Source of the DNA: Methanomethylovorans sp. PtaU1.Bin073
GTDB taxonomy: Archaea > Halobacteriota > Methanosarcinia > Methanosarcinales > Methanosarcinaceae
NCBI GenBank assembly: GCA_002067265.1
Contig: MVQW01000063.1
Span: 1-7,388 of the forward strand
Direction of reading: 5' to 3'
Length of the DNA: 7,388 bases
Within the stretch, counting starts at the first letter, position 1, and the number at the start of each line of letters is the position of its first letter. Shown here one piece after another: positions 1 through 5,952 of this stretch. The translations under genes and the position numbers were made by a program. The notes beneath the pieces were generated by a model, which was not told the DNA's origin, did no database searches, and worked only from the letters and a program-made list of their open reading frames with translations.

Positions 1-6
1 AATAAT

Positions 7-339
7 ATGAGGATGCTGGAAGAGTTTTTCCCCGAATTTGCAGAGAAGCTGGATGAGATCGATGAAATATACAGGAACAAGAGGACCATTGATGAGAAAA
101 CATACCAGTTCATTTGTTTTGCTCTTTCCATAAAGGCTCGCTCAAAACCCTGTGTGCTTAAGCATTTCAAAGGTGCTCTTGAAGCAGGTGCAACCGTAAA
201 AGAACTTACTTACATTCTGGCGTTGACAATGCGTGAAGCTGCAGGAGCTGACGACTGCTGGACTCATGATGTCATAGGCGAATGGAAAGAGATTCTTAAA
301 GGCAATGTATCCTGCTCCTGTGCAGGAGATGAGGGCTAA
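7..339 (+). CDS. Carboxymuconolactone decarboxylase / AhpD-like family protein
   Basis: A 110-residue all-helical protein that fits the CMD/AhpD fold (small cytosolic helical proteins; AhpD members are thiol reductases, others are decarboxylases or unknown). The helix carrying SKPCVLKHF followed by GALEAGATVKEL is the family core. AhpD proteins have Glu-x11-CxxC-x3-His here. This protein has Gln34, Ser46, Cys49 and His53, so the first Cys and the Glu are substituted and normal CxxC dithiol chemistry looks unlikely. The tail has extra cysteines (Cys84, then Cys103 and Cys105 in a CSC). The start is uncertain: the reading frame is open to the window edge, and ATGs at 7 and 13 both give a normal family length. 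An upstream start cannot be excluded. A T-rich tract follows the stop, so it probably ends its own transcript. The specific function is unknown. Confidence 0.8.
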   Translation: MRMLEEFFPEFAEKLDEIDEIYRNKRTIDEKTYQFICFALSIKARSKPCVLKHFKGALEAGATVKELTYILALTMREAAGADDCWTHDVIGEWKEILKGNVSCSCAGDEG

Positions 340-370
340 AGTATTCCAAAATAAATCTCTACTTATTACT

Positions 371-390
371 TTTCTTATTTTTTTATTTAC
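371..390 (+). terminator. Oligo-T terminator after the CMD-like gene
   Basis: A pyrimidine-rich stretch about 30 bases past the stop codon, with a run of seven T at 378-384 flanked by shorter T runs. Archaeal RNA polymerase commonly stops at such tracts without a hairpin. No strong stem precedes it. Confidence 0.5.
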
Positions 391-404
391 ATAATGATTT
401 TTGG

Positions 405-424
405 TGGTTCTGAAGATAGAACCA
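405..424 (+). repeat. Short inverted repeat upstream of the MtrA-like gene
   Basis: TGGTTCT (405-411) and AGAACCA (418-424) are perfect 7-base arms around a 6-base loop, 46 bases before the MtrA-like start. It could be a regulator site or an mRNA hairpin, and may also assist termination of the preceding gene. There is no further evidence for a role. Confidence 0.3.
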
Positions 425-470
425 ATTGAGTAATTCGATTGTTTAATACGAAATAATAAAGTGAGTATAC

Positions 471-1043
471 ATGACCACGACAAATTCAACAGATATCACT
501 AATTGGCCTCTAGCTGACGGTGATTATATCTTGGGAAGGCCTGATTCGCCGGTTGCGATTGTGACACTTGCTTCAGATTACAGAAAACTTGATTTGAAAA
601 ATTATGCAATCTGTGGAACATGTTTTACAGAGAATTTTGGAATTCAGAAAGTAATTGTCAATATTCTCTCTAATCCTAAAATAAGCTGTCTGATCGTCTG
701 TGGAAAAGAAAGCAGTCATTTTGCAGGCCAGTCCATATTAGCACTTGTAGAAAACGGGGTTTCGACTTTAGGTGGTTACAAGAAGATAATCGGTTCAAAA
801 GGAGTGATCCCATATCTGGACGAGATTCCTATGAGCGCAATCAACCGGTTCATACGGGAAATAGAGGTCATAGATCTTATTGGTATCACAGACCAGGAAA
901 CCATTCAGCAGGTGATTGACTCCTGCCAAGGTAAGGACAGGAACGAAGCTCCAAAATATCCTATGCCAGAAATAGATGAGAATAGCTGGAGGAAATATGA
1001 AAAAATGATTCAGCAGAATGTGATGTCTAAAATCAAAAAATAG
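471..1043 (+). CDS. Soluble MtrA-like corrinoid protein (tetrahydromethanopterin S-methyltransferase subunit A homologue)
   Basis: A 190-residue protein whose whole length matches the cobamide-binding domain of MtrA, the subunit of the methanogen Mtr complex that carries the methyl group on a corrinoid between methyl-tetrahydromethanopterin and coenzyme M. Recognisable blocks are NWPLADGDYILG (11-22), the CGTCFTENFGIQKV region (48-61), ILSNPK, and SSHFAGQSIL (81-90). His83 lies where MtrA has its cobalt-ligating histidine, so corrinoid binding is expected. True MtrA ends in a linker and a transmembrane helix. Here the C-terminus is short, charged and lysine-rich with no hydrophobic segment, so the protein is cytosolic and probably not a core Mtr subunit. 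It resembles the stand-alone paralogues known from Methanosarcina (MtxA type, from memory). No methyltransferase partner is encoded beside it. The ATG at 471 follows a weak GTGAG about 5 bases upstream. Confidence 0.85.
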   Translation: MTTTNSTDITNWPLADGDYILGRPDSPVAIVTLASDYRKLDLKNYAICGTCFTENFGIQKVIVNILSNPKISCLIVCGKESSHFAGQSILALVENGVSTLGGYKKIIGSKGVIPYLDEIPMSAINRFIREIEVIDLIGITDQETIQQVIDSCQGKDRNEAPKYPMPEIDENSWRKYEKMIQQNVMSKIKK

Positions 1044-1119
1044 GAATAACATTTCAGATAAAGGGTGATTTCTATCGTCTGAACTTCAGGCTGCTTTCTT
1101 GTACAGAAACACGATTCTC

Positions 1120-1133
1120 GGATATGTATATCC
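1120..1133. promoter_or_regulatory. 14-base near-palindrome upstream of the glycosyltransferase
   Basis: GGATAT-GT-ATATCC: two perfect 6-base arms around 2 bases, 41 bases before the glycosyltransferase start. It overlaps a TATA-like stretch (ATGTATAT), so it may be the promoter core, an operator on it, or both. A second small palindrome, CTGAACTTCAG, lies at 1079-1089. The role is inferred from position and symmetry only. Confidence 0.3.
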
Positions 1134-1162
1134 AGAAAATTATTGCATTGAAATGGGAATGT

Positions 1163-1169
1163 GGGGTGA
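1163..1169 (+). promoter_or_regulatory. Ribosome binding site deciding the glycosyltransferase start
   Basis: GGGGTGA ends 5 bases before the ATG at 1175 and matches the archaeal 16S 3' end. It favours this ATG over the in-frame ATG at 1124, which has no such site. Confidence 0.7.
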
Positions 1170-1174
1170 ATAAA

Positions 1175-2356
1175 ATGAAACAATTAAGGATCGGTATGTT
1201 CTCGTGGGAAAGCTTGCATTCAGTAAAGGTGGGTGGCATAGCTCCCCATGTATCCGAACTATCTGAAGTTCTTGCTTCCAAAGGTCATGAAGTGCATGTA
1301 TTTACACGTAATAGAGGTCAACAGCCGCATGCTTTCATAAATGGCGTGCATTATCACAGAGTGGACCACGACCATTCAGGGGGCATGGTGAAGCAGATGG
1401 ACAGGATGTGCGATTCCATGTACTGGATGTTCCTGGAGATGGTGGACCGTTTTGGTCCGTTCGATATTCTCCATGGGCATGACTGGCATCCAGCGAACGT
1501 ACTATGCAAGCTCAAAGCAGAAAAAGGAATTCCTTTCCTGCTTACATATCACAGTACCGAATGGGGTCGCAATGGTAACGTCCATGGTGATTGGTGGGAA
1601 GCTAAGACCATATCGCACAGGGAGTGGCTGGCAGGGTATGAGTCCGCTGAGATCATAATCACTTCCGAGGTGCTGAAGAAGGAGGTACAGTTCCTGTATC
1701 ATATCCCTGATCGCAAGATCTCCCTGGTACCCAACGGCATTTTCCTGGATAAGATACGTAAGGAAGTTGATCCGGGCGAAGTGAAGAAGCGGTTCGGTAT
1801 CCACCCGCTGGCACCTGTTGTTTTGTTCATAGGGCGCATGAGCTACCAGAAAGGGCCTGATATGTTTGTTAAGGCTATAGGAAAGGTATTGTCTCACCGC
1901 TGGGATGCACAGTTCGTGCTTATCGGAGAGGGAGAGATGCGGGATCATTGCGAATACCTTGCACGTTCAATGGGTGTCAAGCATACATCCCATTTCCTGG
2001 GGTATGCATCGGATGAAGTTTCCAGGGATTGGTACAATGCTGCAGACATTGTGTGTGTTCCAAGTCGCAACGAACCCTTTGGCATTGTGGTACTTGAAGC
2101 GTGGGATGCTGGAAAGGCCGTTGTGGCCACTGATGCTGTAAAACTTATAGATAACTTTAAGAACGGGGTTACTGTGTACCAAAACCCAGATTCGATAGCA
2201 TGGGGCATAAACTATGTGCTGGATGGTTTGGGTAAGGCAAATTTTGGCCAGGAAGGCCGCAGGCTCATCGAAGAGGTATATAACTGGGATGAGGTAGCAG
2301 ATTCCACACTGAAGGTCTATGGTCATGTTTTGAAAGACACCGATCAAGATGCCTGA
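1175..2356 (+). CDS. GT4-type (GT-B fold) glycosyltransferase
   Basis: A 393-residue cytosolic retaining glycosyltransferase that would move a sugar from a nucleotide donor to an unidentified acceptor. The N-terminal Rossmann-like half begins with MFSWESLHSVKVGGIAPHVSEL (8-29), the glycine-rich loop and helix of GT4 and glycogen-synthase-like enzymes, followed by GHEVHVF and HGHDWHPANVL (100-110). The C-terminal donor domain starts near VPNGI (185-189), then IGRMSYQKGPDMFVKAI (219-235) with the Arg and Lys that usually contact donor phosphates, and ends in the hallmark E-x7-E motif, Glu300 to Glu308 (EPFGIVVLE). Length is normal and no transmembrane helix is visible. The start is set by a strong GGGGTGA site. 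GC is high (33 of 60 bases in 1441-1500). Position next to lipid genes allows a glycolipid role, but storage polysaccharide or surface glycan synthesis is equally possible. Confidence 0.88.
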   Translation: MKQLRIGMFSWESLHSVKVGGIAPHVSELSEVLASKGHEVHVFTRNRGQQPHAFINGVHYHRVDHDHSGGMVKQMDRMCDSMYWMFLEMVDRFGPFDILHGHDWHPANVLCKLKAEKGIPFLLTYHSTEWGRNGNVHGDWWEAKTISHREWLAGYESAEIIITSEVLKKEVQFLYHIPDRKISLVPNGIFLDKIRKEVDPGEVKKRFGIHPLAPVVLFIGRMSYQKGPDMFVKAIGKVLSHRWDAQFVLIGEGEMRDHCEYLARSMGVKHTSHFLGYASDEVSRDWYNAADIVCVPSRNEPFGIVVLEAWDAGKAVVATDAVKLIDNFKNGVTVYQNPDSIAWGINYVLDGLGKANFGQEGRRLIEEVYNWDEVADSTLKVYGHVLKDTDQDA

Positions 2357-2359
2357 TGT

Positions 2360-2500
2360 TAGTAAGAATGATCTAATGTCGTGAGTGCTGAAATCATTGA
2401 ACAGGAGGGGATGATAATCATGCAAAAGTGGAATAAACATGATGCTTTAAGGGATGTCTATCTCCTGGATGCAAAGGCATCTATGAGATTCAAGTTCTCA
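2360..2500 (+). pseudogene. Degenerate copy of the N-terminus of the radical SAM gene
   Basis: The reading 2372-2476 is homologous to 2641-2748, inside the intact gene downstream. By hand alignment about 77 of 105 bases agree, with one codon missing in the copy. The encoded stretch EIIEQEGMIIMQ corresponds to KIIEEDGKIIMQ, and RDVYLLDAK to KDVYWSDAK. Where the intact gene has the second Cys codon of its CPEC motif (TGT), the copy has a TGA stop at 2369-2371. The later Cys (SCNEH) is lost with the missing codon. Similarity fades by about 2500 and the rest of the enzyme is absent. I read it as the stump of an old tandem duplication that was mostly deleted. An open frame from a GTG at 2381 runs on to 2590, through the next promoter, so a functional small protein is unlikely. 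Confidence 0.75.
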
Positions 2501-2521
2501 TATGAAATTCTTTTGATATTT

Positions 2522-2540
2522 AACTTATATCACTATATAT
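2522..2540 (+). promoter_or_regulatory. Probable TATA box(es) for the radical SAM gene
   Basis: Two TATA-like elements, AACTTATATC (2522-2531) and CTATATAT (2533-2540), lie in an AT-rich stretch after the pseudogene. Initiation about 25 bases downstream would begin near 2555-2565, giving a leader of about 50 bases to the ATG at 2611. This suggests the intact gene has its own promoter. Confidence 0.45.
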
Positions 2541-2610
2541 GTAAATTGCATTTGTATCATTGGAGGAATGTTCCAGTTTATCTGAATTAAATGTCCTGAA
2601 GTGGAATTCC

Positions 2611-4134
2611 ATGTACACAAAGTCATTATGTCCGGAATGTGCTAAAGTTGTAAATGCTAAGATCATTGAGGAGGACGGAAAGATCATCATGCAAAAAAGC
2701 TGCAATGAGCATGGTGATTTCAAGGATGTGTATTGGTCAGATGCAAAGTTATATCGGAAATTCGAAAGGCTTGCATGGACATTCTCAGGAATATCTGATG
2801 TTGCATCGGCGCAGAATACAAACTGCCCTTATGAATGCGGTTTGTGTCCATCTCATAAAACATGCACAATTCTGGCAAACATTGACGTTACCAATCGCTG
2901 CAACATGTCATGCCCTGTATGTTTTGCAAACGCACAAAAAAGTGGCATGCTATACGAACCTGAAAAGGAGCAAATAATCAGCATGATGTCAATGCTAAGG
3001 CATCAGGAACCAGTACCATGTTCTGCAGTCCAGTTTTCCGGTGGAGAGCCGACCGTCAGGGAAGACCTTCCTGAGCTTATAGCGGCCGCAAAAAAGCACG
3101 GGTTCATACAAATTCAAATAGCTACAAATGGGATCAAGCTTGCTCAGAGCACAGACTATGCGAAAAGATTGGTCATGGAAGGGCTGAATACAGTGTATCT
3201 GCAGTTCGACGGTGTGTCCTCAGACCCGTATGTGAAGATGAGAGGATTCGATGCATATCCCATAAAGAAAAGAACGATTTCAAATTGTCGTGAAGCAGGT
3301 CTTAATAGTGTGACCCTGGTACCTACCCTTGCAAAGGATGTAAATGACCATCAGGTAGGAGATATAATCAGATTCGCAGCTGATAACAGGGATGTAGTAA
3401 AGGGGGTCAATTTCCAGCCAGTGTCCTTTACAGGCAGGATCGACTACAATGAACGAGAAAAAAAGAGGATCACAATTCCTGACCTGACGAAGCTTGTAGA
3501 TGAACAGACGGCTGGGGAAATACCCCCTGAAGCGTGGTATCCTGTGTCTTTTGTAGTACCAATATCAAAGCTTCTGGAAAAGATCCACCATAAATCTTTA
3601 CCGTATCTGACGATCCATCCCCATTGCGGGGCAGCAACATATCTTTTTGTAGAGGACCTTAAGCTTATTCCTATCACGAAGTTCATAGATGTAGAAGGTT
3701 TCATGGAATTCGTACGTGAAACGGTATTTGAGTATAATGAAAAGACCAACAAGTGGATTCTGCTTGGAAAAGTACTAAGAAAAGTTCCATCTTTTATCGA
3801 CACAAAACATGCTCCAAAAAGCATTGATGTTGGAAACCTCATAATCCATGTTCTCAAAAACGGAAGTGACGAGGTTGTAAAAGAATTCCACCGGAAAGCT
3901 ATGTTCCTGGGAGCAATGCATTTCCAGGACATGTTCAATTTTGATATACACCGGGTTCAACAATGTGGTATCCATTACGCTACCCCAGACGGAAGGGTCA
4001 TATCTTTCTGCACATACAATACTTTGCATCGAAAAGAAGTAGAAGCCAGGTTTTCAAAGCCTTACTCTATATCTGCTGAAGAAAATTCAAAAATACCTGT
4101 ATCATTTACAACCAATTCAATAGAAATACTGTAA
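2611..4134 (+). CDS. Radical SAM protein, tetraether lipid synthase (Tes / MJ0619)-like
   Basis: A 507-residue iron-sulfur enzyme of the MJ0619 family; the characterised member, Tes, joins phytanyl chains of archaeal diether lipids to make macrocyclic or tetraether lipids by radical chemistry. Domains in order: an N-terminal metal-binding region with CPEC (7-10), Cys31-x2-His34, and Cys72, Cys76, Cys79 and Cys85; the radical SAM CX3CX2C motif NRCNMSCPVC with Cys97, Cys101 and Cys104; SGGEPT (143-148), which binds S-adenosylmethionine; the conserved IATNGI and YLQFDG blocks; and a C-terminal region with Cys339, Cys452 and Cys467 (late cysteines typical of auxiliary clusters). Length matches the family, about 500 residues. 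The ATG at 2611 is chosen because the family starts just before CPEC. A TTG at 2560 would add 17 residues and neither start has a clear SD. No terminator separates it from the reductase downstream, so co-transcription is likely. Paralogues may use other substrates, so Tes activity is inferred. Confidence 0.85.
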   Translation: MYTKSLCPECAKVVNAKIIEEDGKIIMQKSCNEHGDFKDVYWSDAKLYRKFERLAWTFSGISDVASAQNTNCPYECGLCPSHKTCTILANIDVTNRCNMSCPVCFANAQKSGMLYEPEKEQIISMMSMLRHQEPVPCSAVQFSGGEPTVREDLPELIAAAKKHGFIQIQIATNGIKLAQSTDYAKRLVMEGLNTVYLQFDGVSSDPYVKMRGFDAYPIKKRTISNCREAGLNSVTLVPTLAKDVNDHQVGDIIRFAADNRDVVKGVNFQPVSFTGRIDYNEREKKRITIPDLTKLVDEQTAGEIPPEAWYPVSFVVPISKLLEKIHHKSLPYLTIHPHCGAATYLFVEDLKLIPITKFIDVEGFMEFVRETVFEYNEKTNKWILLGKVLRKVPSFIDTKHAPKSIDVGNLIIHVLKNGSDEVVKEFHRKAMFLGAMHFQDMFNFDIHRVQQCGIHYATPDGRVISFCTYNTLHRKEVEARFSKPYSISAEENSKIPVSFTTNSIEIL

Positions 4135-4215
4135 GTAGGCTTCTATAGGGCAAGATGAAAATAGAATCCAGAGTAGCTCTTCTACAGAGTCGAAGTTGTT
4201 GTTTGTTATATGTTT

Positions 4216-4220
4216 GGTGA
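4216..4220 (+). promoter_or_regulatory. Ribosome binding site deciding the reductase start
   Basis: GGTGA ends 5 bases before the ATG at 4226. It favours MEEYDVFIVGAG as the N-terminus over an in-frame TTG at 4196, whose extra ten residues precede the FAD-binding strand where the family normally begins. Confidence 0.7.
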
Positions 4221-4225
4221 AACAC

Positions 4226-5377
4226 ATGGAAGAATATGATGTCTTTATAGTTGGTGCTGGTCCGGCAGGTGTGACAGTTGCCTCTTCTTTAATAGGCCAA
4301 GGTATTAGAGTTTTAATTATTGAAAAAGAGAAATTACCTCGCTACAAAATATGTGCAGGGGGTTTCACTAAAAAATCTTTATCTATTTTGAGTATCCCAT
4401 ATGAAGAACAAGTTAAGTTCACTGCAAAAGAAGTAATGATTTCTTACAGACAAAAAATGGTAAATATAATTTCAGGCAGTAAAGTTTTAGTAAAAATGTT
4501 TGAAAGAAAAGATTTTGACTTTTTGTATATTCATAGTTTAGTGGGAACAAAAATCAATATTAAAGATTGTGTGACTTTGAAGAAAATCTTGTATGAAAAC
4601 ACTAAATTTATACTTCAGACTGAAACAGAAATAATTAAATGTAAATATTTAGTTGGAGCAGATGGGGTTAATAGTGTCGTTAACCAAACATTCAATATTG
4701 TTGATAAAAGTGATTATGGTTTTGGTGTAGAAGTTAACTGCCCCTTAAATTCTCAATCTATTGGTAAATATTATATGAGATTCGATTTTGATAAATCGAT
4801 CAAAGGATACTTTTGGGTTTTCCCAAAAGACAAATATCTATGTATAGGGGCATATTCTTCGTGTAAAAAAGTGAAGGGCATTAATGCACTTCTATCTAAT
4901 TATATTACCGATTTAGGATTAAGTTATGAAGAAAATTTAAGAGGACATTTGATTCCATTTCATGGAATAAACTATAAACAACCAAAATTTCCGTGCATTT
5001 TGGTCGGTGATGCAGCTGGCTTTGGAGATAGATTTACTGGTGAAGGAATTTATTATGCCATCAAAAGTGGACAAATTGCCGGAGAAGTGATTCGTTCCAG
5101 TTTCAAAAATGGTTATTTTGATTATAAAAAATTGCAAAAGCAATATAATAAAGAAATCATTAGGGGACTTAAAACAGGATATATATTAGGGAAGATCTTT
5201 TATATTAATTTGCCCATGTCGTACAGATTTTTACAAATTCCTCTGGTTACCAAAATTTTTTATGAAGGATTTGCAAAAGGATACACCTATGATCAAATAG
5301 TATACAATATTCTGTCTATACTTTGGGACATTATAATGAACAAATCAAACATAACTAAGAAAAAATATAGTAATTGA
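4226..5377 (+). CDS. Geranylgeranyl reductase-family FAD oxidoreductase
   Basis: A 383-residue flavoprotein of the family that hydrogenates double bonds of isoprenoid chains; archaeal members saturate the geranylgeranyl chains of membrane lipids at the membrane face. Evidence in order: the FAD Rossmann motif VGAGPAG (9-15), RYKICAGGFTKKSL (39-52) with Cys43 at the position of the family's active-site cysteine, GADGVNS (144-150), GYFWVFP (194-200, the substrate-domain signature), and GDAAGFGDRFTGEG (261-274), the second FAD motif. The C-terminal 90 residues are helical and basic. The CAGG form is closer to what I recall of bacterial or chlorophyll-pathway GGRs than to the main archaeal DGGGP reductase. 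Base composition is strikingly low in GC (17 of 60 bases in 4381-4440) with AAA, ATA and TTA codons, unlike both neighbours, suggesting transfer. It lies 91 bases after the Tes-like gene with no well-placed TATA box, so it is probably co-transcribed with it. Confidence 0.85.
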   Translation: MEEYDVFIVGAGPAGVTVASSLIGQGIRVLIIEKEKLPRYKICAGGFTKKSLSILSIPYEEQVKFTAKEVMISYRQKMVNIISGSKVLVKMFERKDFDFLYIHSLVGTKINIKDCVTLKKILYENTKFILQTETEIIKCKYLVGADGVNSVVNQTFNIVDKSDYGFGVEVNCPLNSQSIGKYYMRFDFDKSIKGYFWVFPKDKYLCIGAYSSCKKVKGINALLSNYITDLGLSYEENLRGHLIPFHGINYKQPKFPCILVGDAAGFGDRFTGEGIYYAIKSGQIAGEVIRSSFKNGYFDYKKLQKQYNKEIIRGLKTGYILGKIFYINLPMSYRFLQIPLVTKIFYEGFAKGYTYDQIVYNILSILWDIIMNKSNITKKKYSN

Positions 5378-5385
5378 TTTATATT

Positions 5386-5405
5386 TTATAACCACTCAGT
5401 TATAA
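5386..5405 (+). terminator. Stem-loop just after the reductase stop
   Basis: TTATAAC (5386-5392) and GTTATAA (5399-5405) are perfect 7-base arms around a 6-base loop, starting 9 bases after the stop codon in AT-rich DNA. It may mark the transcript end between the reductase and the ferredoxin. The stem is AT-rich and weak and there is no long T run, so this is tentative. Confidence 0.35.
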
Positions 5406-5474
5406 TATTACAATTTAATGATGGGAAATCCATATTTATCCACTCATTAAAAAAACTAACCGCGATGAATGGTT

Positions 5475-5489
5475 ATAAAACTTATATAT
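5475..5489 (+). promoter_or_regulatory. BRE/TATA promoter of the ferredoxin gene
   Basis: An A-rich BRE-like stretch (ATAAAAC, 5475-5481) precedes TTATATAT (5482-5489), the best archaeal TATA box in the window. Initiation about 25 bases on, near 5510-5515, would leave a leader of about 20 bases. AGAGGT just before the ATG (5520-5525) is a plausible ribosome site. An inverted repeat TAACC/GGTTA (5458-5462 and 5472-5476) sits directly upstream and overlaps the BRE. Confidence 0.65.
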
Positions 5490-5530
5490 GAAGCTATCTA
5501 ATGACAAATATATGAGTATAGAGGTATTCT

Positions 5531-5890
5531 ATGAGCAACGACAAGTTTTCTATATGGCACGGAATAGAGCGTAAAGAGATTGACTGGTACCCGGTGGTAA
5601 ACGAAGAAAAATGTATCGGATGCGGACTTTGCGCAATAACATGCGGTAGAGGTGTCTACAAATATGATTTCACGAACAAAAAATCAAAGGTTGTGAATCC
5701 ATATCACTGCCTTGTTGGATGTCAGACGTGTGCAAATCTCTGCCCTTCGGGGGCAATAAGCTTTGCAGAGGAAGGTACCACGCCAGCCGAAAAGGCACAG
5801 GGTATCGTGCGTAAGTATGGTATAATAAAAATTGTGAAGAAGGAGCTTGATAGCAAAAGGGATGAACTTGATTTCAGTACAAAAAAGTGA
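5531..5890 (+). CDS. 2[4Fe-4S] ferredoxin
   Basis: A 119-residue soluble low-potential electron carrier. The two cluster motifs are Cys28-x2-Cys31-x2-Cys34-x3-Cys38 and Cys60-x3-Cys64-x2-Cys67-x3-Cys71-Pro. Following the usual pattern, the last Cys of each motif would complete the other cluster. The second motif has one extra residue between its first two cysteines. The N-terminal segment (WHGIERKEIDWYP) and a 45-residue charged tail extend it beyond a minimal ferredoxin. Third in line after the radical SAM and reductase genes, it is a good candidate electron donor for either: a ferredoxin next to the geranylgeranyl reductase of M. acetivorans (MA1485, from memory) supports full lipid saturation. 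Its own promoter allows separate expression. The partner assignment is inference; the ferredoxin identity is direct from the motifs. Confidence 0.92.
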   Translation: MSNDKFSIWHGIERKEIDWYPVVNEEKCIGCGLCAITCGRGVYKYDFTNKKSKVVNPYHCLVGCQTCANLCPSGAISFAEEGTTPAEKAQGIVRKYGIIKIVKKELDSKRDELDFSTKK

Positions 5891-5910
5891 TTTAATCATT
5901 GAAGACACTT

Positions 5911-5919
5911 TCTTTTTTT
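5911..5919 (+). terminator. Oligo-T terminator after the ferredoxin gene
   Basis: A run of seven T (5913-5919), preceded by TC, begins 22 bases past the stop codon. It fits archaeal oligo-T termination. Confidence 0.5.
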
Positions 5920-5952
5920 AGATATGCTGTAGAGTGTATTATTTGCTTTATA

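Noticed and set aside
142..489. Minus-strand frame of 115 codons across the CMD-like gene and the following spacer
   Set aside because: It overlaps the recognisable CMD-like gene and an oligo-T terminator region. No domain or ribosome site supports it.
1063..1069. SD-like GGGTGAT after the MtrA-like gene
   Set aside because: No start codon follows at a usable distance and the frame after it closes quickly.
1502..1948. Minus-strand frame of 148 codons
   Set aside because: It is antisense to the conserved core of the glycosyltransferase and shows no family features.
2381..2590. A GTG-started 69-codon gene
   Set aside because: Its first 40 residues are a decayed copy of the radical SAM N-terminus and the rest runs through AT-rich promoter DNA, so it is reported as a pseudogene.
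3444..3938. Long open frame of 164 codons on the minus strand
   Set aside because: It lies wholly inside the radical SAM gene, whose protein has clear family motifs. The minus product has no recognisable domain and is a composition shadow.
4141..4166. TTCTAT/ATAGAA inverted repeat after the radical SAM gene as a terminator
   Set aside because: The arms are only six AT-rich bases with a 14-base loop and no T run follows, so it is too weak to separate the reductase from the gene above.
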